A stretch of DNA of 64,000 nucleotides, from positions 45,694,001 through 45,758,000 of the forward strand of contig CM075101.1 of the NCBI GenBank assembly GCA_037576195.1, read 5' to 3'. Both the position numbers and the translations under genes were made by a program. The number at the start of each line of letters is the position of its first letter. Position 1 is the stretch's first letter. Shown here in pieces: positions 1-13,885 of the stretch. The stretch is from Phytoseiulus persimilis. Taxonomy: Eukaryota; Arthropoda; Arachnida; Mesostigmata; Phytoseiidae. Under the pieces are notes generated by a model that saw nothing but the letters and a program-made list of their open reading frames with translations, did not search any database and was not told where the DNA came from.

Positions 1-2845
1 TGGAACCTAACGGCTCCGTAGATGACCGAAAAATATTCATCAATCCGTCCATTTGAATGATGATGGTTCGGCCGCTCCGAAGCTCTGAGCTGCGGGAAAT
101 TCCGGATGGCGTCCATGGTCGGCTGATTCCGCAGCTATCAATGGCGATGGAAGGCTCAACCGAGAGCGTCTCGCAGCCCTCTCCAACGGCTTGCGAAAAG
201 TGCGAAAATGAACCATCGGTCCGGTTCCCGCACATCCGCTCGACCACCGATTTCCGATTGGCCCTCCCTCCCGCGCCCTCGTCCCCGAAGTGCTCCTGCG
301 TTCATCAAACGTATTTCCGGAATCCCATTGTCGCGATGGAGCGAAATCGTTGCCTCAAACCCAGGGCCCCTGAAGAGCAGGCTGCGTTCCACGCGGACCG
401 CCAGGCGGACATCTTGCTAGGCCGTTCACTGAGTCTGGGCAGAAAAGAGGAGAGGTACGGAAGCCATTGTTGACAGTAATGTGCGATTCTGGAGCCAGCC
501 ATCTGCGGCGGAACTGCAGCTTCAGCTGGCGCGGATGAGACGGCGTGAAACAGTTGTCTTGATGGCGAGCAAGTAATCGAATACATCTCCAGCCGCCTGG
601 CGGTCCGCTTCGATCAGGCCTCCTGCTGCTGCTGCTGCTCGTTCTTTCCTGCCGCTAACTTGCTTCCCGGACGGCATGGCACTTTCCATAGGATTGGCTT
701 CTTCTGACTCCTGATGACATTGTTCCAGTGAGTCGGCAGAGACATTCGTTGGCAACAGGCTCATGAGTCAGCTCGTCGTGCAAGAAGAGCGCTGTGTTTG
801 TCGAGCGGTCGGTCGGTCGGTCGGCCACAGTGGAGGCAATGATCGGCGGGAGAGTTATACCTGTGATTTCGTTCCCCTCCGCTTCCCTCGATCTGACCTC
901 GGTCTAAAGGGTCTTCCTGACGTCACGGCCTCGTCGTCAAGACTTCGACGAAACGACCTCGACGCCAGTCCCCCTGAGAGGTCGCCAGAGCGGTAAGTGC
1001 CTCAGCGGAAACCTCCACGAACAGATTTCGCAACCCTTGGCTCGGCGCGGCGGAGGAAACGCGTGAAGTTCATGATCGTGTCCGCTCGTCGGTGAGAAAT
1101 GTGCGCTCTCGGGATGGGGGACGCAGGGAACGAGGATTGATGCAGAAGAAGGTGGAAGAACTCGCTGCGGAGGAAACTTGCGGCATTCCGTGACCGCGGC
1201 GTGGGCGGAACATCTGCTGGGAACATTTAGGAGCTGCGCCCAGCTGCTCGAGCGAGAGGGAAAACGCAACGCAACCGAGCGTGAAGGGAGACGAGCGTAG
1301 GTGTGACGTCGAGGAGCCCCAATTAATTTAAACTCATTCATCCTTCTTGAGCAGGGCCCCGTCGGAGAACGAAAAAAACGAATAACCGGTAGCGAGGCGC
1401 GTGAGCAAGATTGGCTTCGCGGGAATTTTTTCCCTCCTTCCTTTTGTCTCGCCCGCATAGCTGTGAACTATAAGATAACTCACTCGAACGATCGCTGGAA
1501 ACCAGGCAAAGGTGAAACCGTCGTCGATACCGGCCTTTTCCCTCGCCGCCGTCGGAAAGCGGGGCTGAGGTCATCAAAGAGTAGCCTGCCGGCAAAACTG
1601 CTTTCGGAGCGCCGTTAGGAGCGGGCGGAGGATTAGCAAGGGCTCAGAAAACGACGACGGGGGGGGGGAGCTGCGGGTGGGAAACCGGGGGGAGATGTGG
1701 GCGGTGACTGCTCCCAGCATCAATGACCTATCGAAGACACATTCGCCCTTCCGGCGACGTCGACGATTCCATGGACAGTCCTACTCACTCATCGCCGCTG
1801 GAAAGATTCGCTCGCTGAATTCCTCGATCGGTCGATCGCCGGCGGACCCGAGACTGATAGAACAGCATGCGGATGACATCTCGGCTCAAGCTCCGAGTGG
1901 ATTTGATCGTTTGCGTATAACGAGAGCGTTTCCCGGAACCAATTGGTGCTGAGCGGGGAACAGTTGCTCGACCCGCAGCTTCGAGCCTCACTCGTCCAGA
2001 AGAGCCCATTGAGCGGGGCTCGGGCCTCGAGCTCTTTACGGCCCGCTCAACACTTTGAAGGGGCGAAACCGTTTCACTCCATTCGATCAGATCCACGACG
2101 AGGCATGGGAACCGACAGCAGTGCATAATGGGTCCCCGCGTAGAGATGTTTTTTTTTGTTGTTTGGGGGCTGTGCGGGACGCTTCGGTGGCGGGACGACA
2201 GGCTCGCAATACTTGTGGGACCCGCTCCATATGTAGTGTGCGCGATTCGTGCGAACGGTGGAACCGGGGCGGAGATGTCGCTCGTTCCGCTCAATCTCCG
2301 CGCGGGAGGATGGACGCCATACGTGAACGGAAACTAGTTGGCCAGCGGGGGAAAATACTCGCTTCCACGTCGGCTCGTCTCTGGCGGGGTCCGTGGGTCG
2401 CGACACCGAATCCGCGAGGCAAGAAGCTGGCGACGAGGACGAGTCGTCGGAGCTTACGTTATTGCTCCGCGAGTCGGCTTCAATGGTGCTGCGGGACGAG
2501 CGAGGCAAGACGGATATCACGAGGTTATTGCGGCCGGGCCGGCCGGCAGACGCCGCTGACATTGTCATCGTCACTGGCACTACAACCGCGACACCACCAG
2601 CGACTACAACCGCGACGGCGACAACAATAGGCGTGCTTTTGTATCTCGAACGTCATGCGGGAGCAGTGTTCGCGGCTGGTGACCGCCCACCTGCGCCCGA
2701 CTGGGCTACCGTGGTATACCACTGATCTGAGGTCCTTGTTTTTTTCTTGTGTGCTCGCATCCCTCCACGATATCCCCTGCGACTGCATAGAAAACACATG
2801 CGAATCGGGGAACGGGCCGAGCTCCCCCCACGGAGCGCTGATCGG
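1..2845. other. No supported gene
   Basis: This stretch holds the GGTC microsatellite, a CTG run near 622-637 and a poly-G region near 1,659-1,695 that fits a G-quadruplex. Open frames are short, overlap on both strands and match no family. Confidence 0.6.
806..824. repeat. (GGTC)n microsatellite
   Basis: Four to five tandem GGTC/TCGG units lie in otherwise non-repetitive sequence. The same unit recurs near 52,866-52,890, in front of the receptor gene. Confidence 0.8.
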
Positions 2846-3237
2846 AACACGTGTCACGACTGGACCCTGCACTCCGTAGTACGGAATACGGCTGATTTCT
2901 GAAAATACGGTCTGTATTACAATACGGAACGTACCGTATACGGTAATACGGACCGTACTCATAATACGGCCCGTACTGTAATACGGCGCAACGGACCCTA
3001 TCATTGATACGGACCGTACCGTAGTACGGTAATACGGAGTACGGTCTCAGACTCGGATGCCGTATCAATAATACGGTCCGTAGTGCCGTATTACACTACG
3101 GACTGTATTATGAGTACGGTCCGTATTACAGTACGGACCGTATTATGAGTACGGTCCGTCTTATAATACGGATCGTATTTTCGGAAATCAGCCGTATTCT
3201 GTACTACGGCGTGCAGGGTCTAGTCACGACATGTGTC
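2846..3237. repeat. Foldback element made of TACGG/CCGTA palindromes
   Basis: Two arms of about 190 bases (about 2,846-3,040 and 3,045-3,237) are imperfect reverse complements. The shared outer part includes GACCCTGCAC, a CCGTAGTAC block and AATACGGCTGATTT. Inside, both arms are made of repeated TACGG and CCGTA words, so each arm is itself near-palindromic (for example TACGGTCCGTA). No open frame or clear target-site duplication is seen. This structure suits a non-autonomous foldback transposon or MITE. Confidence 0.85.
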
Positions 3238-6200
3238 CGCGTCGTTCAACGGGTGATCCTCACGAGCTCGGGTGGGTGTCCCTCGGATGTTCAATTTCCC
3301 AAACCTGTTTCGAATGTGTTTGTCTGCGGCACCGAGCTGAACGACCATCCCCCGCTCGTGCAGTTCTCGAAGCGGCCCACTTCGAAGATGGGGATTGGCC
3401 CGCGCTGAGTCTGAATCCGCCCGAGGCTTATCCTCCCCTTCCCCGAGCTCTTGCATAGGAGTCACTTATAGGTCATTCGTTTGTACATTGTCCGTCCGCC
3501 AGGAAGTTCGAAACTGAATCTCTTCGCTTCCTGACTCCCATGTTGGATTCTGAGAATACCTCTGCCGAATGCGTGCACAGGAAGGCAGCCATGCAGCCGT
3601 CTTGGAGCGCACGTTATGCACCGCACGTTCCCCTTCGAGGAAATCCTGGCCGTCTCTGAATTCATCCGGGAATCGTTCCAACTCAGTGTGAAACCGACCC
3701 GGAGCTCTGACAAGGCGGTCCGATATGTCGAGCTGTCGGAGACCTCAAACCCTTATCTACCCGATTTCTCTCCGTTACCACCGAGCTTTGACCCGCGCTC
3801 TTTTATTTCGGTGAACTTTGTCTCTCCGGATAGTCCTCATTAAAACGCGAAGCTCTTGCCGAAAGTGGTTTGACGCTGACAACCCGCCGCGAACTACTTC
3901 CACCGCCGTCCAGTCTCACCGTGTAATGGCCGACCGGCCGGTTGGTTGGTCAGCTAGGACTCGAGAGCCTGATTGGAGGTAAGGATGGAATGAAGAAGAA
4001 GCTGCAGTGATTTGGAGCCTGCAGTCCCGAATCGCCTCGGGACCTCGGGGCTCAGTCAGCGAGAAAGAAAGGTTTCTTCTTCTTGTGGCCAAAAAAGCCG
4101 ACGACACGCAGCAACGAGTCCACTTCTCCTTCCACGAACTCGGCCTAGCCGGCCCCAGAAGTTCCGAGCCGACTCGTTGCTGCTCACTCGCGTGCGCGCT
4201 CAACGGCGGCGGCGACGCTCCGGCAAAGGAACCGGGGAGCCAGCTAGCTAGCTAATTAAGAGATACGACAACTTTACGAGGAGACCCTCTTCTCTCCGCG
4301 GGAGCAAACGAGGAACTCTGCTCCAGCACCGCAAGAACGAGACTGGCGAACCGGCGGCGGTGGGTCCGAGAGAAATCGAGGAGAAAGAGGACGAGTTCCG
4401 AGGGACGCACAAACGAAAACAGGAGAACGACCTTTTCCGGACATGTTGTTCTTACTGCGTCGTTGTCGTCGTCTTTTTACACTACGTTACACTCATGCTA
4501 TAACTTGTGTGAGAACAGGCTGGAGCGCGCCTGCCTGCAGACTTCCAAGCGGGACTCTTGCGAAACTCTTGGCTGCAGGACACTCTTGCAAGGCTTCCAG
4601 CCTCGGCTGCAGCCGACTTTCGGTCGGCGGGTCCGGCCAGATGCTCTACCGTGTTCTAGCCGAGCCCAACCGGTTCCGAGTTCGATGTGGCTGGGCGGTG
4701 CCTGCGCCCGGGAGACCGCGGGCGGGAGGGGTTGTTTGACCTTCAAGACAGCGCTTTGCGCACAGCATCGATATCGTTTTCATGAAGGGCCTCGCTGAGT
4801 GGGCTCATCGATGCATCGGCGGAGAAAGATACCAAGACAGCTGCAAGTGAGCCTTCGGTACGGTCGCGAGCTGATACCTGTCCGCTGGGTTTTCGAACGC
4901 CCAAAACCGAAATGGCCTCCCAGGCCGCCTGTTAGCGGGGTCCGTGAACGCGAAGCTAGCCTGCCGGTCTGTCATTCATGCGATCAGTCACTCTTCCATT
5001 CATAAGTCCGAACGGATCGTTCGTCTTTTCTTCACTGCCAACCGAAGAAGAACCGGACGGGGACGCCAGCCGACAGATCTTTGGACGTGCGTTGCCGCCA
5101 CTGTTCAGCCAGATCCAAGGTTAGAGGTTCCAGTTCGACAAGCGGTTAGCCGCGCAGTGGCGACACGGCCGACGATTCAGCAAATCAAAGCGTAAAATCA
5201 ACTTGGGTTGCAGAAATGTTCTTCTGGCCGGGGAAGATCCACTTCCTCCGCCGCAGCATGACCTCGGCAACAGATAGGGGTTTTTTTTCTGCTAACTCCG
5301 AACGGGATCATTCAGCCACGGATTTTCTCTTTGAACACACTCACGCCTTTGATCTTCTCGTGAACTTATAGTTAGCCCAAGCTGCTTCCGGGTCCAATGC
5401 AAGGGGTCGCTCGAACATCAAAAATCTCTTCTGTATGCTTCGAATGCTATTTTGGGGAATTTCTCCAGTTCGAGGAACTTCCTATGGAATCTGGAGTAGG
5501 TCTCGGAACTCCTCCGCATGTTCCCGCAAGTGGAGGCTCGAATCACACAGAGTGCCCGGCTCATTGTTATTCGTCGGAATCTTATTCCAACTTTTCGGAA
5601 ACGCATTTCTTCGCCGCGAAGGCAGTTCCGGTGACAAGTTCATGCCCCAAAACCTCCCCACGCCATCCGGTTCCACCCAGTGGCGTCCAGCGAGAAAATA
5701 TCATCTGGTCTCCATTTCTCTTGAGCGGACAGTTCATTTTTTTCTCAGAGTCGGTCCCACTGTATCCGTGGAAGTTAAATTCCACAATTCGCACAAACGC
5801 GGTGAGGCGCGTTGGGAGTGCGGCGAGGGACGGTTGAAGGATATGAACCCTTTTTGTAGAATTCATGGGCACGAAGTTCCAACTTCGCGGCTTATTCACG
5901 GCCCTCCCTGGCTGAACGCTATGGACCATCAAAGCGATGCCGCTTTTCCCGCTGCGAAAGACTTCCGCGCCGTCCTTGAGAGCGTACAGGAGGTTGCTAG
6001 AGAGGGAAACTTTCTCTCAGTCAGTCAATCAAGAGGGAGCGGTGTCCTCAGCGTGAGCAGCCGGACCGAGACCCTAGAGAGCCTATAAGGGACTCCACAG
6101 CGATGACACTCTTTCACCTGAATAATTTTCCAGGACGACGACGACGGCGGCGGCATGCAAGCAAAATGCCCTTTAACACCTCGACTCCAGGCGGCCGCCA

Positions 6201-9200
6201 GTCCGGTCGGCCCTCCCTAGCTTTTTCCCCGCCTCTATGCCTATCCAAATGTCCTCCTCGGTGCCACCCCCCCCCCCTTTCCCCGCGAGGAAGGAGAATG
6301 TGAATAATGAATCGAGTCGCGAGTGAATTATCCGCTGTTTAAGGAGCCGGTATCGTCGCACAATCATTAAAACCCACGCCGAGGCGCTCAGGGAGCGGGA
6401 GGTCTTTGCGGGGGTTCTGCTGCGTGCATAACTGACGACCGCTTTACACTCTCCGTTTGCTGACATCGATTTCTGGGAGGGAAACGAAGCGGAGGTCTAG
6501 AATTTCGAGGGCGAATCCGAACTAGATCCTGATCCCCAAGTTGTACGACACGCGATCGAACGTTCCGATCGGGGTCGAGCGCGGCCGAGCAAGGAAAAAC
6601 TTTCCATCCGGCTTCCTCGAACGGGAAATCGATCGATGCCGTCTGCCGCGTGAACAGCGTCGCAGCTCTTCAATATACCGTCGTGAGAAGAACGGAGCGG
6701 GAAAACCCGAGGTTGCGCATGAGTGTCGGAGCAGTCATAAATTCCGCTTCTGACATCTCTGCCATCAATCAGCATCGGACAACCGCTCTCAAACGGTCCG
6801 GTCCCATCCGAGCCTCCAATCTGGGCTTTCCAATGGGCGAACGGAAGGTTCTGTCGATGAGGCTTCCGCTAGCCGAGCTCAGAAGGCCGGCTCGAGTTTT
6901 GCGAGGTTGTGCGGACAAAGAAAGAGGCGCTGCGGCCGCGGGGTGAACTCGGTGCTGACAATTCTGGACGGGTAGGCAGGGAGGAAAACAGTGATGCGAG
7001 TAGTTGATCAGCGAGCAGGCATCACTGGTGGGCCGGCGAGGAAAGGAACCCTCTCAAGGTTGAGAGGATGATTTCGGAAAAGTATCCTAACTTTATGAAC
7101 GACGTCGAGGCGAATTTGCAATTAGTGAGAGCAATCGGATGCGAAGCCGAATCCAATGAAGGGTAGCTTTGCTATAATTTTTCGAGTTCGAAGCACCGAG
7201 GCGGAAAGCTCTGGCGGAGGCCTCAAGCAAGTTGCGATACAACCCTCCCCCACCCCACCCCCGCTAATTAGCCAGAGCTCCGCTGGCATCGGGTGAATAT
7301 GAGCGAACGTTGCAGCGATTCGATGCTGTTTCCGGAGTGCTGCTCCGAGTTTTTCGAGCCGGAACACAGCTCGCGTCGGAGTTCCCTCATTGCGAATTCT
7401 CACACACAGGCCGACGAGGCAGGACTATATGCGCGCACGAGCCGCCTCCGTGCAGGGACCAAGGTCGAGCAGTACTGTGTGCGCCCAGGGGGAATTCGGT
7501 CAGGGCTCGCATTCACCGTGGGGTCACTTGAGCGAAGTTTCCGCAGCTGTTCTCGGCTTTTCTGCCCAAGGAGTTTTCGAAGGGGGGTTGGCGAGCTCAA
7601 ACGAATTGGACTTCCGAAGCTCCGAGAAATCCTCTCTGGAGGGAGGTTTTTCGCCGTCAAGACGTGTTCCTTCGATCGATCGATGAGGAGGGCAATCGCA
7701 TCCATCGAATTCGTGTTCGTTCGAACAATGTCTTGGGCTTCCAACGGGATGACAAGAGAATATCCGGCCCTACGATGCTGATGTTAGAGCTGAATTCCAA
7801 TCAGGCTTCGCCAAAACTTCCCAAAAGACCTCCCGGTCATGGAGCGACTGGAGGCGAGATGTTTCTTGGAGTCGAAATCCGACGCAAACAGCGTAGGTTG
7901 CAGCAGCGAATCGGGAGATGACAATAATATTCCGCTCACATTATTTGCTTTTGTTGCTCTCTGGGGGAGTTCCCGACGTTTTGTTCGGAGGGAAGAAAAT
8001 GCGCCGTTTCTCCGTCACACGACAGCTACGCCGCCTGTTCTCTACTTCGATCCGCGGGAAGCCATTGTTCGAGGACAAGCAGACCGAGGGCGGACAAACG
8101 AACAGATGGTCGTCCGCGAGGAAGCAACCATCCACCCACTCACTCGTTCGCTTGCCAGCTACTGGGCAGGAAAGAAGCGAGCAAGGCTCAGACATTTGTC
8201 AACCTCCGAGTCCCGCCGCTGCTGCTCGCCCTCGTCACGAAGCAGACACCGACGGTTTTTGCCTTTCCTAGACAAACCGTTTGATAACTGGGTCAACTTT
8301 CGATTGGCCGCTCAGCGACAGCACCAGCTAGATTCGACAGCCTGATTCGCCAGAAACCACTGATAGAACGAGGGTAGCTGTCTCCCAGACGGACCCCGCG
8401 TCAAGGACCAGGAAATCGGCGGGCATGCCCTCCATATGGGGGGAGTATCCAGGGGATGGGAAGAAGTGATGTCCGAAGGAGCATTTCTTCGATTCATGGC
8501 AGCCAGCTTGAAGTCCCAATCCGGCAGGGTCATTGATAACCAAGCTGCAGAACCACCGACAAGGAAAAGAGTTTTCTCTTCCTTCATTCATTTTGGTCTT
8601 CCGCTCTTGAATTCATCCGCCTCGTTGGTTAGTTTGTGCTCTGGTCCGTTAGTAGAGGCTTGGATCCGGTCCGTCCGGGCTCAATCCTTCAGCTGCGACT
8701 CTTTCGCTGCGGCATGGCTGGCTCGCGGGCCACGCCACGTCCATTCGTTTCTACGTAGGTCCACGCAGGACGGCCGTCCACGCGGAATCCGTCGTGGCTA
8801 AACACTTTGTCAGTGGTCGGAGCAAGGCCCGAACGGACGATGTGGCAAAAGCAGCAAGCACTCTGCAGAGAACAGACGGGAAACGGAGGGGAAGCCGAAC
8901 GGAGAGGGGGGGTCTGCAGGAGGTCGACAAAGAACGTCGAGTGGAGAGCGAGCGGTTGTACAAACGGCGAGGTCGGTGCGGGTGGCTCTGGTGAAATCGG
9001 CGAGCAGTTGAAGGGAGGGGGGGGGGGTGTTGAGAGCGCTCCGGGCAGATGAGGTTAGCGCAATGAGATCGCCCTGGGGGCTGAGTTGGTAGCCAGCCAA
9101 CGTCAGAGAATGAAACGATTGTGGTGGAAAGCTTTCTTCAGTTGTAGTGGGACTCAGTCAGCCAACTCCCTCTCCCGCATGACCCGTCTGCTCGACGCAC

Positions 9201-11448
9201 CCTGGCGCTCTGGACACCGTGACCCTGACTCGAGCTCTACGGCCGTCTCGAAAGTAGGCTCTGGCGTGATCCTGAGATTCGGGTTCGTCGGAACAGGAGA
9301 GGCGAAAAAGAGAATCTAGAAAAACTGAAGCCCGGCTTTCATACGAGGAGTCTTCGGTCAGAAGAATAATTCGTGACGAAAATTCATTCGAGGCTTCCGG
9401 CAACGCCTACGCTCGAGCGACCAGGTGCACGAGTCTGGCTTCGAGAGTTCCGCGTGAAGGTCGCTGTCTCCGATGACATGTCATTGGAAAGGGGGGATGT
9501 TCCGCTCACGCATAATCATTCAAATATATTCGGAATCAGAAACAGGCGCTGTGCTCGAGAAGCGAAACGTGTGGGCGGCTACTCTTCGAGGCTATTTACC
9601 CGAAAGCCCGCGGTGCCTCTGCTAACCAATGATCCGTTCGCATCACTGCGTAGACGTGGTGTGGCTTTCGTTTCCTTCCCCGTGAGCTTGGTCTGCGCTG
9701 CTCCGTCGCAACCTGCCCTCCTGTGTTCGGAGCGATTTCTCATCGGCTCGGGAAAACGAGTCCTCGGCGAGAATGGGGAGCGGAGTCCCCACGAAACCCG
9801 CTTCGAGCTTCTAATGGATAATTCAAGGCCCGCTCGTGTCGCGTCTAGAAAGGTTGTTCCCGAGCTTGGAGCGTCTTCTCTGCCAGGACCGGCCGATTCC
9901 AGAGCGACATCCAGAGCTTGATGGCACGAATGTTGGATCCCGAGCGAGGCATCCGTGCTTCAAACTTCCCGGGTCCGACATTGCCGCTGCTGTCAGAGCG
10001 TTGCACGTAGCGGGTGGGGGGCTCGTGAGGGGAGGCGCTTCGTTTCAAGGTCCGACGACGATCGACTCACCAAAACACCCATTTTACACTGGGGAACCTC
10101 CGCTCGCTGCTTTCCCTCTCGTTGTTCCTTTCCGGCGCTTCGGATGCCTCAGAGTTCCGTCGTCCTCCGAGTTGCTCTCCGTGGCCATCGGCTGGCCGGC
10201 CTCCTCACGCGGATTCCCCGCCTGCGAGCTCTCCGAGTATCTGCTTGCGTTAACAAAACCAATCCCGAGTCAGCAAAGCTCCCATTGGCTTCTCCTATCG
10301 GTTGTTTCAGTGTTCCTTTCAGAGGTCTGAATCACGCACTTTCAGCCGGGTGATTTCTCAGTTGAGGGACTCGGAGGTTAATCGAGAACGGAGGTGGGGT
10401 CGCGGATTCCTGGAAGCCCTGAGGAGACATCTAACGATAGCCGTCATGTTGTAGAGCGCTACGGACGGAACACCACATGAGCCTAGAGCTGGAAGTGTGG
10501 GACAGGTCGTGGTCTGCGAGGCTCGCGCTCGATCGGCGCAGGGGGGAGTGTCTGTGGGGAAGGGGGGGGGGGGGGATTCCGGGAAGCGCGGAGCGACAAT
10601 ATGAATGCGAGCACAGCTTGAGCCGCTCCGCAGGAAGCTTATGATCTTGCGGCGCGTCCAATCCCTGGTAGAACATGTGGCAACCCGTGGCCAAGCGGGC
10701 GAGCGTGTTTACGACCCGCTGAAGTGGTCATTTGTCGGTTGGTCGGATCGACAAGCGGCAGGGCAGACCCGCTGAGCGGCATGAGGGCGCATCCACGACC
10801 GGATTTTGAAAACCTCGAAGATTTCCTCCTCGAGCACGCGGGGCACGGAGTCGGGAGCATATTCCCAACGGCTCTTCGAGAAAACAGAATCAATGGGCGA
10901 AATCCACTCCGATCGGCACGCGGCGAGGCTCTCCCGGAATCCTCAGAGGGAATTTCATCGAAGGCGAATCGCGACATCTGAATGGACGTACGAGGTAGCG
11001 GGAGCCGGACGGAAAACGCAGCAGTCAGAGAGAAAGTGAAAAACCCTCAAAACCTATTGCGTCTCCGTATTGGATTCCCAGAATAGTGCTCTATGTCCCG
11101 TTCGACGGCAACGCGGCCACTGCAAGGGATGGAACGGCGCAAGTTGTCGAGATGGCTTGATTTTCGCTCGATGCCTACCCCTCCGTCGAGAGAGTTTGAG
11201 AGCCCTCGCGACGTATGCTCGTTTTAGCTTTCAAACAGAAGCGCTGAGGGAGCCGTCCTCAGAACCGTCTAAGCTGGACAACGGCCTCGATACCGAGCGT
11301 TGTTCCCGAATCGTAGGTTCCCCGGATATCCTCGCAGGAGAACGCGATCCAGTGCCACTCTGTGATCCACGCGTCGGTTCGCGCAGCAAACAATATCGTT
11401 TCGAGATCGAACGAATCAGTTCCTAACGCTTTTCGCTTTATCTTCCAG
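3238..11448. other. No supported gene; intergenic or clarin first intron
   Basis: Only homopolymer runs (6,267; 9,017; 10,562) and a C-rich quadruplex-like run at 7,243-7,262 stand out. The missing first clarin exon was looked for here (one membrane span, phase-1 donor) and not found. If it is upstream of the window, this is all intron. Confidence 0.55.
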
Positions 11449-11637
11449 TGAAAGAACTCATGAGGGCAGACCCCGACCTGATGATCTACCATTTGTATTT
11501 GCTGTCTGTCAGTGGAATCGCTCTGGGCCTGTTCTTCACCGTAGTAGCGTCAGTGCTCTCCGTGGTGAACTCTGTGATGACACCGGTGGAGAAGTTCAAC
11601 GGCGCAGTAGGCCTCTATACTTGGAATTCGCTCTCGG
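11449..11637 (+). CDS. Clarin-family tetraspan membrane protein, penultimate exon (exon 2 of about 3)
   Basis: This exon encodes about 63 residues with one full membrane span (LYLLSVSGIALGLFF and following) and then the family signature in which a conserved F-x-G-x-V-GLY stretch leads into the next span (EKFNGAVGLYTW). It aligns with the segment of vertebrate clarin-1 that reads FETLHGPLGLYLL. The exon is bounded by a TTCCAG acceptor at 11,443-11,448 and a GTAAGT donor at 11,638-11,643. Both introns are phase 1: the exon opens with two bases completing a codon and leaves one base at its end. As I recall the human CLRN1 structure, its two introns are also phase 1 at the equivalent places. The first exon (N-terminal span and extracellular loop) was not found between 1 and 11,448, so it is probably upstream of the window. 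Claudins and other tetraspans fit less well. Confidence 0.87.
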
Positions 11638-13784
11638 GTAAGTATTTTTCACCTTCAGAGCCGATTGCGCGTTTCCTGAGCCCACCGACGAAAGGCGAGA
11701 TCTCGATTTCAGAAGCGAACACGACAGTCGACCCCAAGAATCAGTGTGCAACGCTCCCGGCATCGAGAAATATGATTCGGTCCACCCCTGAACCTCTTGG
11801 AGGCATGCGTGTGTTTGGACCCAACAAAGATCGGATGATTTCCCATCCCGGTCGTGATCAAAGCGGCGACGGGTTCCGCTACTTCGCGTTAATCGTTTTT
11901 GTCGACGCCTCTGCCGAGTCTGGAATTTGTTCGAGAGTCACTCGTTGAATCCGCTCAGGAGCGGATCGCGAATGTTTCTTCGAGCCGACTTCGTCTCGCT
12001 CGCTGATATGGGAGTTCCGGTCGAGTTCATCGATTCGGCGGTTCTGGAATCGTCTGCTGGTTCAGGATCGTTCCCTGTTCGAGTCTGGTTTTTCCGAGTT
12101 CCCTCTGCGATATCACCCTCGATCCACCTGTCCGCGATGTTCCATCGGAATGATTCCTCCCCTCTTACCCGATTCTCCACGCCTGATTCTTTCGATTGAC
12201 CGGCATTCCTAGTCCTTCCATTCTCGACCACCGGTTCCCGGCTCCCTCCTCTCACGGGAGAGGGGGAAGGGGGGGGGGGGGGGCAATTCCAGACGCGGAT
12301 CCCTGCGAGCGGCTCCTGCGCTGAATGAAACAGAAGGAATGATCCAAAGAGCGGGGGAACGGCACTTAGCCGGAACAGCGAACTCGCTGCCACGCGCAGG
12401 GAGAGAAACTCTCGTTTCTGCGAGTAGCGATCAGAGAAACGAACGAGGAAAGGCCAGGTTGTGCCCAACGAGCAGCGTCGATGACATATTCCGACCAAGG
12501 GACGAGACGCAAGTGAGAAAATGAGGGTGAAGCGAGACAACGTACACGTGAAGAACGTCAAGGATTTCAGCTGACATTGACGTGAAAACGATAATTAGTT
12601 GTCGATGTCGTCCGCTGTCACGAGCGGCGGGGAAAATTGACAGATTCGCCTCTATGGCTTCAAATCTTCGACATTGGGTTGCTCTTCCGAACGAGCCAGC
12701 ACACGGAGGGACCATCTTCGTGCACGACGAGCGATTCCGTAGGGTTTTTCGGAGCCGTTGGTTCCCTCCACTCATTCTACCAGCTGCGTTAGCGGCTCGG
12801 GCATCTTTCCGGCTTCCCTCAAGCTCGTGCTCTCGAGCTCCAATGGATGTTTCGGGAACAGTTTCGGGAATCATATCGCATCTTGAGAAGTTGTTCGTTC
12901 TCCACTAAGTTTCGGACACGTCCGTCAAGCTACAGCCGGCTCGGAGCGGGGCAGCTCGCAAACTTCGGTGTCGAGCCTGTACTTGTCGGGTGCGTGTGAC
13001 ATTCTTCTCCTCGTCGTTTGATATCAAATTCGCTCATTAACCACTTCTGCACGGGCATAAAGAAGTACCCAGCGAGCTCCCTCAAACGCGTCTTGTTGCA
13101 CTCGGACCTTCAAACATCGCTCTCTTGCTCCCTCCTTCTCAGAACCTGTAGCTGCAAATCTCGGTTGCAGATGGATATCCGCATTTACCAAAATTCGAAG
13201 CGCTTTTATCCCTTTTCTCAACATTAAACTGATGTGCGCATTGTCATCGACTCCACCTTCGGTCTGCCAAACCCAGTTCTTTCCTTCGATTCGCGAGCTC
13301 GGATCTGTTCAGGTGAAAGTCAGACGTTCTCGATCGAAGCTCGTTGTCAGGTCGTTGGAAAAATCAGAAGAATATCCGCTGATATCCACATGAAAAGAAA
13401 TATTTTGAAGATTTGCCCCAACGAGGTTGAGGAAACAAGTAAGTCTCGCTGTGTGCCCACAACCGCATATTTCAGATGCGGCTCCCTCGAACAAGTGGGG
13501 TACTTGAACGCTAGTCGAGTGTGGTTTTCGCTCCTGTGTTGATAACACCCCGGTTGGGAGATAATGGAGTCGACTCATCGTCGTTCGATGGACACAATCC
13601 ACGTGAACTTGAGAACACGCCGCGAAAATGATGTATCCGCGTCGCACGTCTGCAACGCTTGATCATGATCGATGGAATCATTCGGAGACGCATTCTGCCC
13701 AGAACGTATTCCTCGAATTGTGCGGTCGAATTGCGCTGACTCGGGGCGCGAATGGTTCGCGTCGACTCCGACTCTGTCGTCTTG

Positions 13785-13876
13785 CGAAGCCGGATTAGCT
13801 CACTGAGCTATCACTGGTCTGGGAAGTTAACACCAGTGCTGCTATGCGCGATCGGAGACCCGGATTCGTCCATCGA
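13785..13876 (+). other. tRNA-like relic, possibly a SINE head
   Basis: The stretch TAGCTCACTGAG at 13,796-13,807 matches 10 of 12 positions of the polymerase III A-box as I score it. About 50 bases later GACCCGGATTCGTCC resembles a decayed B-box and T-arm. Between them a perfect 7-bp stem (CACTGGT with ACCAGTG) stands where an anticodon arm would be, but its loop is 13 bases, so it is not a functional tRNA. It lies directly before the GATTCGG inverted repeat and could be the promoter head of a short interspersed element. Confidence 0.35.
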
Positions 13877-13885
13877 TCACACACC

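Noticed and set aside
2393..2725. Acidic then Thr/Ala-rich frame that looks protein-like
   Set aside because: It lacks an ATG at its start, has no good donor or acceptor, and its Thr-rich part is an ACAACC/ACCGCG simple repeat.
5435..6088. 217-codon + strand open frame
   Set aside because: Overlapping frames on both strands, no recognisable domain, no supporting splice or start context.
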